In this document: positions 1-5,426 of the stretch, piece after piece | How positions within the stretch are numbered: position 1 is the stretch's first letter | Layout: each line of letters starts with the position of its first letter | From: DXYV01 sp045543215 | GTDB taxonomy: Bacteria > Bacillota > Clostridia > Oscillospirales > Oscillospiraceae | Reading direction: 5' to 3' | Length of the DNA: 10,577 nt | Assembly: GCA_045543215.1 (NCBI GenBank) | Contig: JAZQMD010000125.1 | Span: 1 to 10,577 of the forward strand | The notes under the pieces: model-generated | What the model was told of the DNA's origin: nothing | Database searches by the model: none | The model's input: the letters and a program-made list of their open reading frames with translations, nothing else | Translations under genes and position numbers: made by a program

Positions 1-1
1 A

Positions 2-292
2 ACCTATCGTTTCACTCTGGCTAAGACCCTGTCGCTGGTCTACATTCCCTCGGTACGCCCCTACTTCACCAGTGGCTTGGTCACCGCCACAGGACTGGCC
101 TGGAAGTCTGGGGTCGCCGCTGAAGCTATCTGCCTTCCCCAAAGGGCCATTGGTACGCAGATTTATTATGCCAAGCTCTACCTGGAATCCCCCAAACTGT
201 TTGCTTGGACAACAGCGGTCATCTTTCTCAGCTTTGCCTTGGAAAAACTGATTACCGCCCTACTGGGAGATAAAAAGGGGGAAGGTTCATGA
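2..292 (+). CDS. ABC transporter permease, SsuC/TauC type (3' end only)
   Basis: This is the C-terminal part (96 residues) of an inner-membrane permease of the family that imports nitrate, taurine, aliphatic sulfonates or thiamine precursors. The frame is open from base 2, so the gene begins outside the window. Seen: a stretch around GLAWKSGVAAEAICLP, which matches the cytoplasmic coupling loop (EAA motif) of this family, then a LYLESPKLFAWT segment and a final hydrophobic helix (AVIFLSFALEKLITALL) before a short basic tail. This order is typical of the last 100 residues of SsuC/TauC proteins. The stop codon overlaps the start of the ATPase gene by 4 bases (ATGA), so the two are translationally coupled subunits of one importer. 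The substrate cannot be told from this fragment; the binding protein must lie upstream. Confidence 0.85.
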   Translation, partial: TYRFTLAKTLSLVYIPSVRPYFTSGLVTATGLAWKSGVAAEAICLPQRAIGTQIYYAKLYLESPKLFAWTTAVIFLSFALEKLITALLGDKKGEGS

Positions 293-870
293 TCTCAGTA
301 TGCGGACTATACCTGTCCTTTGGGGACAAACTGGTATTGGATCATTTTTCTCTGGATCTCCCCGAAGTCCCGCTACTGGGCCTTACCGGCCCTTCTGGTT
401 GCGGCAAAACCACCCTACTGCGGGTGCTGGCCGGTCTGGAGAAACCCCAGGCGGGCTCCCTGTTAGGGATAAAGCCGGAGCATACTTGCTTCCTTTTTCA
501 GGAGGACCGACTGTTCCCCTGGCGCACTGTGGCCCAAAATATTTCCGACGTCCTACCCCGCCACCGACAGAATGAGACTGATCAGTGGCTGGCCTTTGCC
601 GAGCTAAAGGGTGAAGAAAAAGCTTACCCTACTGAGCTTTCCGGCGGTATGGCCCGCCGACTGGCCCTGGCCCGGTGCGTTGCTTTGGACGGAACCCCTT
701 TGCTTCTCGATGAGCCCTTCACCGGGGTGGACCCCCCTCGTCGCACCCGCCTGCTGGAGCGCATGCTGAAGCTGGGGCGGCCAGTGATCCTAGTCTCCCA
801 TGAATCAGATGTGCTGGAGCGGTGTAACTGCGTCCTTTCCTTTGATGGTCCCCCACTCAGGCAACTGTAA
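289..870 (+). CDS. ABC transporter ATP-binding protein, SsuB/TauB-like, short form
   Basis: This is the cytoplasmic ATPase that powers the permease encoded just upstream. Visible motifs in order: Walker A GPSGCGKTT (residues 34-42), Q-loop LFQEDRLFPWRTV with Q71, signature LSGGMARRLALAR (117-129), Walker B LLLDEP (138-143) with catalytic E142, D-loop GVD (146-148), and H-loop H171. The QEDRLFPW stretch is typical of the nitrate/sulfonate/taurine ATPases. All catalytic residues are present, so it should be active. At 193 residues it is short for a family usually near 240-260; the missing part is mainly C-terminal, since the chain ends about 20 residues after the H-loop, and the region between the Q-loop and signature is compact. 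The ATG overlaps the permease stop. Substrate unknown. Confidence 0.93.
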   Translation: MISVCGLYLSFGDKLVLDHFSLDLPEVPLLGLTGPSGCGKTTLLRVLAGLEKPQAGSLLGIKPEHTCFLFQEDRLFPWRTVAQNISDVLPRHRQNETDQWLAFAELKGEEKAYPTELSGGMARRLALARCVALDGTPLLLDEPFTGVDPPRRTRLLERMLKLGRPVILVSHESDVLERCNCVLSFDGPPLRQL

Positions 871-873
871 ACA

Positions 874-903
874 AACCCTGCGGATCAAAAACTCCGCAGG
901 GTT
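874..903 (+). terminator. hairpin after the ABC transporter operon
   Basis: A perfect 11-bp inverted repeat (AACCCTGCGGA / TCCGCAGGGTT) with an 8-base loop starts 4 bases after the ATPase stop. The bases after it are GTTGTTG and not a clean T run, so it is a weak intrinsic terminator at best. Its position between the ABC operon and a separate promoter still favours a terminator role. Confidence 0.6.
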
Positions 904-907
904 GTTG

Positions 908-936
908 TTGAAAAAAGTCAGGGCTTATACTATACT
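908..936 (+). promoter_or_regulatory. sigma-A type promoter for mutY-tdk
   Basis: TTGAAA at 908-913 and TATACT at 931-936 are separated by exactly 17 bases. The -10 box lies 33 bases before the mutY start, so the predicted transcript begins around 943 with a leader of about 25 bases. The promoter sits just downstream of the hairpin that closes the ABC operon. Confidence 0.7.
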
Positions 937-968
937 GGGAAAGATATTATACAAAGTGAGGCACAGTC

Positions 969-2024
969 TTGGAAAACCTTGAAAAGCTCCCCATCCTTTT
1001 ACTAGAGTGGTTTCGGGACAACGCCCGTACCCTCCCTTGGCGCAGCGACCCCACCCCCTACCATGTGTGGCTGTCGGAAATTATGCTCCAGCAGACCCGG
1101 GTGGCGGCAGTACTGGACTATTACCGCCGCTTTTTGGATGAAGCCCCCAACGTGGCTGCTCTAGCCTCCCTCCCTGAGGATAGGCTGCTTAAACTCTGGC
1201 AGGGACTTGGCTACTACAACCGGGCCCGCAACCTGCAAAAAGCCGCACGGATCATTATGCATCAATACGGCGGCATCTTTCCCAACAATTACGAGGATGT
1301 ACGCGCCCTCCCCGGCGTTGGAGACTACACCGCTGGGGCCATTTGCTCCATTGCCTTCGGTCTGCCTGTACCCGCAGTAGACGGTAACGTACTGCGGGTG
1401 ATCTCTCGCATTGCTGGTGACGATGGAGATATTACCTCCTCTGCCATGAAAAAGAAGGTCGCCAATTCCCTGCGTGAGATCATTCCCCTCCACGCTCCCG
1501 GACATTTCAATCAGGCTCTTATGGAACTGGGGGCTACCGTCTGCCTTCCAAACGGCGCCCCCCTGTGCGACCGCTGTCCCGTCCGGGACTCTTGCGCCGC
1601 TTTGGCTCAAAACCGCATTGGCCAGCTTCCTGTAAAGGCGGCGAAAAAACCACGACGGATAGAGGAACGAACAATTTGGCTCATTTTCCATCAAAATAAG
1701 GTGGCCCTCCGCCGCAGGCCAAACAAAGGACTTCTTGCCAATCTTTGGGAATTTCCAAACGAGCCAAACGGCCCTTCCCCTTTAGACAACTGGGGAATTT
1801 CTCCTCTTTCTCAGCAGCATGCTGGACAGGCCAAGCATGTTTTTACCCATATTGAATGGCACATGAGTGTTTATACAGTAGATGCTGCTGGGCCTGCCCT
1901 ACCAAAAGGCTGGGTGTGGGCTGATCAAAACATGCTTATCCAGGACTACGCCATACCCGGTGCTTTTGATGGGGCTAAAAGCTATGCCCTGCGCAAGTGG
2001 AGCGGCCTGGAATCAAAACTCTAA
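969..2024 (+). CDS. mutY: A/G-specific adenine DNA glycosylase MutY
   Basis: MutY removes adenine mispaired with 8-oxoguanine or guanine, the last line of the GO base-excision repair system. The 351 residues match the family length. Seen: LSEIMLQQT with the catalytic glutamate at position 37, the helix-hairpin-helix LPGVGDYTAGAI (114-125), and VDGNV with the catalytic aspartate at 138, the same numbers as in E. coli MutY. Four cysteines for the 4Fe-4S cluster are at 192, 200, 203 and 209. A C-terminal NUDIX-like domain (about 230-345) that reads 8-oxoG includes LLANLWEFP and FTHIEWHM. The cluster spacing is C-x7-C-x2-C-x5-C, one residue longer in the first loop than in E. coli. The start is TTG at 969, chosen because GTGAGG lies 7 bases before it and the sequence aligns from there. 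It is followed after 17 bases by tdk. Confidence 0.96.
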   Translation: MENLEKLPILLLEWFRDNARTLPWRSDPTPYHVWLSEIMLQQTRVAAVLDYYRRFLDEAPNVAALASLPEDRLLKLWQGLGYYNRARNLQKAARIIMHQYGGIFPNNYEDVRALPGVGDYTAGAICSIAFGLPVPAVDGNVLRVISRIAGDDGDITSSAMKKKVANSLREIIPLHAPGHFNQALMELGATVCLPNGAPLCDRCPVRDSCAALAQNRIGQLPVKAAKKPRRIEERTIWLIFHQNKVALRRRPNKGLLANLWEFPNEPNGPSPLDNWGISPLSQQHAGQAKHVFTHIEWHMSVYTVDAAGPALPKGWVWADQNMLIQDYAIPGAFDGAKSYALRKWSGLESKL

Positions 2025-2041
2025 CAAAGGTGGAATGAGAG

Positions 2042-2623
2042 ATGGCAAAGCTGTATTTCCGCTATGGCGTCATGGGATCAAGCAAGACCGCCAACGCCCT
2101 AATGGTACGCTACAACTATGAGGAGCGAGGACAGAAAGCGCTGATGGTAAAGCCCGCTATCGATCAGCGGGACGGCGGTCGCATCATAACCTCCCGCATC
2201 GGCCTCACACACGGCTGCATCTATTTCTCCGACCTTCAATCCATGACAAGCGAGAAAATCTCCTCCCATCAGTGTATCATTGTGGATGAGGCACAGTTTC
2301 TCACCCGGGATGAGGTATACTTTCTCACCCAGATCGTAGACGATTTGGACATTCCAGTCATCTGCTACGGCCTGCGCGCTGATTTTAAAGGAAATCTTTT
2401 TTCAGGTTCCGAGGCCCTACTGGCTTGGTCGGACATCATCGAGGAGGTCAAGACCATCTGCTGGTGTGGCAGAAAGGCCACTTACAATGCCCGCTTCGAC
2501 AAACACGGCATCGTACTCAAGCAGGGCGATCAGGTAGTCCTTGGCGCTAACGATTGTTACATCGGCCTATGCCGAAAGCACTGGAAAGACGGGAATTTAG
2601 GTCCCAAATCAAAAATAAAATAA
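2042..2623 (+). CDS. tdk: thymidine kinase, class II
   Basis: This enzyme phosphorylates thymidine to dTMP with ATP in the pyrimidine salvage pathway (cytoplasm, usually a tetramer). The 193 residues match the family. Seen: a P-loop GVMGSSKT (9-16), in which serine replaces the usual glycine before the lysine; VDEAQFL (81-87) with the catalytic glutamate 83; and the zinc site formed by CWC (C140, C142) and CRKH (C177, H180), as in the E. coli-type enzymes. Between them lies the lasso-like segment ATYNARF and the thymidine-binding part around YIGLC. The ATG is preceded by AAAGGTGG with 8 bases of spacing. It lies 17 bases after mutY on the same strand and very likely shares its transcript; no promoter is visible between them. 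Confidence 0.95.
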   Translation: MAKLYFRYGVMGSSKTANALMVRYNYEERGQKALMVKPAIDQRDGGRIITSRIGLTHGCIYFSDLQSMTSEKISSHQCIIVDEAQFLTRDEVYFLTQIVDDLDIPVICYGLRADFKGNLFSGSEALLAWSDIIEEVKTICWCGRKATYNARFDKHGIVLKQGDQVVLGANDCYIGLCRKHWKDGNLGPKSKIK

Positions 2624-2625
2624 AA

Positions 2626-2689
2626 GTCCTGTTTATAGGACACATCTTCTCCTATTATAAAGACAGAATATAACGGAGAGGACGTGTCC
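2626..2689 (+). promoter_or_regulatory. overlapping inverted repeats in front of a small ORF, covering its RBS
   Basis: Two hairpins can form. The first is small: GTCCT 2626-2630 with AGGAC 2637-2641, 6-base loop, just after the tdk stop. The second is larger: GGACACATCTTCTCC (2638-2652) with GGAGAGGACGTGTCC (2675-2689), 15 positions with 13 Watson-Crick pairs, one G-U and one mismatch, around a 22-base loop. They share bases 2638-2641, so they exclude each other. The right arm of the large one contains GGAGAGG, the only good Shine-Dalgarno-like sequence for the small ORF at 2694, so folding would hide it. The structure is seen directly; a regulatory role is inference, and it could also act as a poor terminator for tdk. 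Confidence 0.55.
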
Positions 2690-2693
2690 CGAA

Positions 2694-2810
2694 ATGTATG
2701 AATTGATTTTTGTTCGCGGTCATATTGAGGTCTACTTAAATGGGGAGTTTTGCTTTTCGGCAGACACTCGGGGGGAGGCGGAGGCGGAGATTGCCCACTT
2801 ATCTGCCTGA
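2694..2810 (+). CDS. small hypothetical protein, 38 residues
   Basis: This is a short open frame starting MYELIFVRGHIEVYLNG and ending in an acidic, Ala/Glu-rich tail (GEAEAEIAHLSA). It starts with ATG, with GGAGAGG (2675-2681) 12 bases upstream, a little far but usable. The first half alternates hydrophobic and polar residues as in a beta hairpin, and the second half looks helical (a run of GAGGCG-type codons). The composition looks like a real protein, and I have the impression of seeing similar tiny proteins in Oscillospiraceae and Lachnospiraceae, but I cannot name a family or function. It lies between tdk and a remnant zone and is convergent with the recombinase strand. A chance ORF of this size is possible. 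Confidence 0.5.
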   Translation: MYELIFVRGHIEVYLNGEFCFSADTRGEAEAEIAHLSA

Positions 2811-2836
2811 TCATGAGCCTGATCCCAAAAAAATCT

Positions 2837-2877
2837 ACAAAAGTCCCCGCCGGATCTGTTCAGGTGGGGACTTTTGT
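2837..2877 (-). terminator. intrinsic terminator for the minus-strand sigma-like remnant (possibly bidirectional)
   Basis: A 12-bp perfect inverted repeat (ACAAAAGTCCCC / GGGGACTTTTGT) extends inward by three more pairs including one G-U, leaving an 11-base loop. Read on the minus strand, the hairpin is followed by AGATTTTTTT, a proper T run, and it sits 3 bases after the stop codon of the sigma-like fragment. On the plus strand only CTTTTG follows, so it may also stop transcripts from the small ORF, less well. Confidence 0.8.
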
Positions 2878-2880
2878 CAA

Positions 2881-2958
2881 TTATCCCTTTACCCCCTCCA
2901 TCGCCTCTTTCAGCTTTTCTAATGCCTTTTTCTCAATACGGGATACTGTTCGCCGCCA
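2881..2958 (-). pseudogene. 3' remnant of a sigma-70-family (region 4) gene
   Basis: On the minus strand, bases 2958 to 2881 encode WRRTVSRIEKKALEKLKEAM followed by EGVKG and a stop. The VSRIEKKALEKL part is the typical end of sigma-70 region 4.2 (recognition helix plus C-terminal helix), as in SigK, SigG and related factors. The frame is closed by a TGA just upstream (2959-2961), so only about 25 C-terminal residues remain. The reading frame stops right before a good terminator on the same strand, as expected for an authentic gene end. The rest of the sigma gene is absent, replaced by the serine recombinase whose stop lies 20 bases away. The name rests on a short stretch and could instead point to a phage sigma-like regulator. 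Confidence 0.5.
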
Positions 2959-2978
2959 TCAATGTAAACATTTTCCCA

Positions 2979-4211
2979 CTACGAAATCGCTTCAAAACAG
3001 TTTGAATTAAGCTGTTTGAAGCGGAATTTGATATTAATTTGCTTGTTTTCAGAAAGTTCCACTCGCTCGATAAGGCTAAACAGGAGTTCTCTGTTCGTGG
3101 GAACGGAATCCAGAAAGTGCTGCACCAGTTCCCTTGCCCTGTCCTCTTTGGGGACGGGGTTCTCTTTTTCCCGCTCCAATGCTTTCAGCTGATCATCCAG
3201 CTGTGTGCGTTCGTCCTTAACTTTTATGTAAATGCGTTGGAAGTCTGTTTCAGACAAAATACCGGTGAGCTTATCCATGTACATCTTATCCAGATTGGCA
3301 ATAAGGATATCTATCCTGGAACGCACAGACTGGATTTCCGTTTCTACTCCTGCTGTATTGTACCCCTCTGACACAGTGGCCTGTGCAATGGGCAACAATT
3401 CTGCCGGGGCCAGATAAGCCTGGCAGACCTCCCGTACCTTGGACAGAACAGCGTCAGTCACCGTCTTTTCCTTGATAGAATGACAGGTACAGACACCAGC
3501 CTTGGTAAAACGTTGATAAGTACGGCAGATCAGGAACAGTCGCTCCTCTCCCGCTACGTTTTTGCGGTTGATAACGGCCAGCGGATAGCCGCACTCATGA
3601 CAGAAAATCAGCCCACGCAGTAGAAAGTCATAGGTTCGACTTCGGGTACGTTTACGGCTGTTGACCAAAAGCTGTACCTTCTGGAACGTCTCAGCATCGA
3701 TTAGCGGCTCGTGGGTATTCTCCACCACGACCCAGTTTTCCTTGGCCTGTCGGAGGCATTTTTTGGACTTGTAGCTGATCTTCACCGTGCGTCCTTGCAC
3801 CATATTTCCAATGTAAGTCTCGTTTTGCAGCATCTCTGAAATGCGCTCACTGCTCCAAAGTCTGGTATAAGGGCCTGGATTTTTGATTGTCAGCCCCGCA
3901 TAGGTCGCCGGTGTCGGAACCATCTCCTCGTTAAGCTGAATGGCAATCTTACGGCAGCTGATTCCCTCCAGTGCCATATTGAAAATCCGGCGCACGATCC
4001 GTGCCGCTTCCTCGTCCACCACAATTTGATTTTTCTCTGTGGGATGCATCTTATAACCAAACATGGGCTTTCCGCCGATGAACAATCCCTTACGCTGCTT
4101 ATCTCGCTTGACACTCTTGATTTTCTTCGAAATATTTTTGGCGTACATATCGTTCATGGTGGCACGAAATGGTGTAATATTATACAGCGATCGGTGCCGT
4201 GGACAGAAAAC
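2979..4211 (-). pseudogene. large serine recombinase, catalytic domain missing
   Basis: Large serine recombinases integrate and excise mobile elements. What remains is the DNA-binding part. From the Met at 4157 (392 residues): the linker helix NDMYAKNISKKIKS, a Recombinase domain (about 25-170, with GGKPMFGYK, the helix-turn-helix EGISCRKIAIQLN and YIGNMVQG), a zinc-ribbon (FCHECG with further cysteines in LICRTY and GVCTC, about 180-225), then a charged coiled coil (about 265-350). Family members have roughly 140 more N-terminal residues with the nucleophilic serine. In-frame sequence before the Met (SLYNITPFRAT) still matches the end of that catalytic domain, but a TAA at 4212-4214 and unrelated sequence follow. 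The gene is therefore 5'-truncated, not simply short, and cannot catalyse recombination. It might still bind DNA. Confidence 0.85.
2988..3023. repeat. imperfect inverted repeat at the recombinase 3' end
   Basis: CGCTTCAAAACAG (2988-3000) and CTGTTTGAAGCG (3012-3023) are inverted copies of each other apart from one extra A, around an 11-base spacer. They lie inside the last codons of the recombinase. This could be a structure in the mRNA end or part of an element end; no T run follows on the minus strand. Confidence 0.45.
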
Positions 4212-4345
4212 TTACATTCGTCATTTATGCTGTCTTGCGAGATAACAAGCCCTATGTCCCGAACTGTTAAATTTTCCTCTTTTTTACTGCCCTTTTCTAT
4301 TTCTACTTTTTCAAATCCTCTCTTGACTTTTGATAGCTGGTCTGC
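4212..4345. other. unassigned stretch between recombinase remnant and toxin terminator
   Basis: I see no recognisable gene here. A minus-strand open frame (4375 to 4154, TTG start) crosses it, but its start lies inside the toxin terminator and its sequence resembles nothing I know. The junction with the truncated recombinase, near 4190-4212, is probably where the missing catalytic domain was lost. Confidence 0.4.
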
Positions 4346-4384
4346 AAAATAGAACGCGCCCTGTCGCTTAGACAAGGCGCGTTC
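4346..4384 (-). terminator. intrinsic terminator of the toxin-antitoxin operon
   Basis: GAACGCGCCCTGTC (4352-4365) pairs with GACAAGGCGCGTTC (4371-4384) over 14 positions with one G-T, with a 5-base loop. On the minus strand it is followed by TATTTTGC and begins 4 bases after the toxin stop codon. A strong, well-placed terminator. Confidence 0.85.
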
Positions 4385-4388
4385 ACGA

Positions 4389-4685
4389 TTATTTCAGCAG
4401 CTTCGGATAATCTGTTTGTCCATTGACAATTCTGTAAATATAGACTGTCGCATCAATGATCTTATAAATCGCCACATAGGTTTTAGTCAATACCAATTTT
4501 CGGTAGCCCTGCCTTGCAAGAAGCGGGTCAGGGTGGGTTTGCCCCATCAAAGGAAATTCAGATAATCTCTCTACTGTTTGCCGAACAGACGTATAAATCT
4601 TTCTGGAGGGATCTACTCCGACTTTATTAATGTGGAATTTAACGATTTCGGTCAGGTCGTTCCGGGCCGGAGTCAGATAAACCAC
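4389..4685 (-). CDS. RelE/ParE-family toxin
   Basis: This is a 98-residue protein of the RelE/ParE fold, the toxin half of a type II toxin-antitoxin pair. Family members either cut mRNA on the ribosome (RelE) or poison gyrase (ParE); the sequence does not decide which. Seen: the N-terminal YLTPARNDLTEIV helix start, RLSEFPLMGQTHPDP in the middle, then GYRKLVL, YVAIYKI, TVYIYRI and a final DYPKLL, all in the usual order and spacing of a complete family member. Length is normal and no frameshift is seen. The start is GTG at 4685, one base after the antitoxin stop, and without a good ribosome site of its own, so translation probably depends on coupling to the antitoxin. That matters because the antitoxin reading frame is broken. 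Confidence 0.88.
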   Translation of the reverse strand: MVYLTPARNDLTEIVKFHINKVGVDPSRKIYTSVRQTVERLSEFPLMGQTHPDPLLARQGYRKLVLTKTYVAIYKIIDATVYIYRIVNGQTDYPKLLK

Positions 4686-4686
4686 T

Positions 4687-4959
4687 TTACTTTTCGTAGG
4701 TACGGAACAGTTCCTCTATTTCCACATCTATTTCCTCCGGAGCATAGACCGGCTCACCGCTCAACCGGCTCATCTCTGAAGCGTAGATCAAGTCACGATG
4801 ACGGAACATTTTTTCCCGTTCCTCATAAGTAGCCATACTCATAAACACACCATCATCTTCACCTTTGTTTGTAATAAAAATCGGTTCACCGCTGACTCTT
4901 GCAAGTTCGGAAATTTTGGTATAGTCATTTTACAATCCGGACGAAGGTCTGATCTGCAT
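4687..4959 (-). pseudogene. Phd/YefM-family antitoxin with an in-frame stop at codon 10
   Basis: The minus strand from 4959 to 4687 encodes a 90-residue antitoxin in a single frame, interrupted once by TAA at 4930-4932 (codon 10). The start is sound: ATG at 4959 has GGAGGG 6 bases upstream. It reads MQIRPSSGL, stop, NDYTKISELARVSG, then EPIFITNKGEDDGVFMSMATYEE and a C-terminal toxin-binding tail rich in Glu ending in RTYEK. The parts before and after the stop both match Phd/YefM antitoxins, which bind the operator through the N-terminal domain and wrap the toxin with the C-terminal tail. A product starting at the ATG at 4842 (codon 40) would be 51 residues: the toxin-binding tail without the DNA-binding part. 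Alternatives are a sequencing error or readthrough. Confidence 0.8.
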
Positions 4960-5042
4960 GGCGATCCCTCCAATACCGCTGTTTGATCTTCCCGTTGCGT
5001 TTGACCAGATCAGGAAGATATTTGGTTTTCGGTAATTCCAGC

Positions 5043-5071
5043 TTGCCTTTTTCCTAAAAAGTATGTATAAT
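5043..5071 (+). promoter_or_regulatory. sigma-A type promoter for the glycine riboswitch transcript
   Basis: TTGCCT at 5043-5048 and a consensus TATAAT at 5066-5071 are 17 bases apart. The predicted start near 5078 gives a transcript that runs directly into the riboswitch, about 30 bases later. Confidence 0.8.
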
Positions 5072-5107
5072 GTCACTATCAAACGGACAATTAAATAGGC
5101 CAAATGA

Positions 5108-5274
5108 TGTTTGCAGGGAAGAGGCCCTCAATTATGGAGGCCCACCGAAGGGGTAACGCTCTCAGGTATCAGGACTGCGGACGGATGGCACTCTGGAGAC
5201 GCCCGCCTGCGCGGGGGCCGAAGGTGCAAGCGGAGGAAGAATCTACCGCCAAACTCTCAGGCAAAAGGACAGAG
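5108..5274 (+). promoter_or_regulatory. tandem glycine riboswitch
   Basis: Two glycine-binding aptamers lie side by side. Aptamer 1 (about 5111-5180) shows CCGAAGGGG at 5145-5153 and CTCAGGTATCAGGAC at 5161-5175. Aptamer 2 (about 5186-5274) shows CCGAAGGTGCAAG at 5218-5230 and CTCAGGCAAAAGGACAGAG at 5256-5274. Its closing stem can form from CTCTG (5191-5195) and CAGAG (5270-5274). The conserved cores and the short linker between them match the known class that senses glycine, often cooperatively. It precedes an amino-acid symporter and an intrinsic terminator, so control is probably at the level of transcription. Known members of this class switch genes on with glycine in gcvT operons; whether this transporter copy works as an on or off switch I cannot settle by eye. 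Confidence 0.93.
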
Positions 5275-5277
5275 ATA

Positions 5278-5321
5278 TTTCACCTAAATACGACCAAAGT
5301 ATGCGTTTGGTCGGAGTGAAA
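5278..5321 (+). promoter_or_regulatory. linker hairpin between riboswitch and terminator
   Basis: CGACCAAA (5291-5298) pairs perfectly with TTTGGTCG (5306-5313) around a 7-base loop, and outside an internal loop TTTCAC (5278-5283) pairs with GTGAAA (5316-5321). The right side contains GGAGTG (5313-5318), which is repeated in the 5' arm of the terminator (5336-5341) and could compete for the CACTCC of its 3' arm. This makes it a candidate part of the expression platform; the pairing is seen, the switching role is inferred. Confidence 0.55.
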
Positions 5322-5330
5322 GGATCATCT

Positions 5331-5376
5331 GACGGGGAGTGTGGCCCTTTTTGCCGCACTCCTCGTCTGTTTTATT
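5331..5376 (+). terminator. riboswitch-controlled intrinsic terminator
   Basis: GACGGGGAGTGTGGC (5331-5345) pairs with GCCGCACTCCTCGTC (5353-5367) over 15 positions with two G-T pairs, a 7-base loop, and TGTTTTATTT behind. It sits 56 bases after the aptamers and 50 bases before the symporter start, the right place to abort the transcript before the gene. Confidence 0.88.
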
Positions 5377-5426
5377 TCTCCAGATATGGTGGCTGTTTGT
5401 AACTTTGGAGGAAGAGGGAGAGAAAT

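Noticed and set aside
1161..1694. 177-codon minus-strand ORF inside mutY
   Set aside because: Shadow of a gene with intact catalytic motifs on the plus strand; the product shows no domain.
2740..3010. Plus-strand ORFs of 60 and 86 codons across the terminator region
   Set aside because: They run through a terminator hairpin and the antisense of the sigma remnant, lack ribosome sites, and the product is low in quality (glycine run, then random-looking sequence).
4154..4375. 73-codon minus-strand ORF between toxin and recombinase
   Set aside because: Its TTG start lies within the strong terminator hairpin of the toxin operon, there is no ribosome site, and the product resembles nothing known.
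4925..5052. Minus-strand open stretch upstream of and overlapping the antitoxin, ending in DQTFVRIVK
   Set aside because: About 40 codons between two stops is not significant, it has no start with a ribosome site, and the overlapping antitoxin frame has both a good start and family-like sequence. It could be a gene remnant but I cannot support that.
5104..5319. 71-codon plus-strand ORF
   Set aside because: It lies wholly within the glycine riboswitch and its linker.
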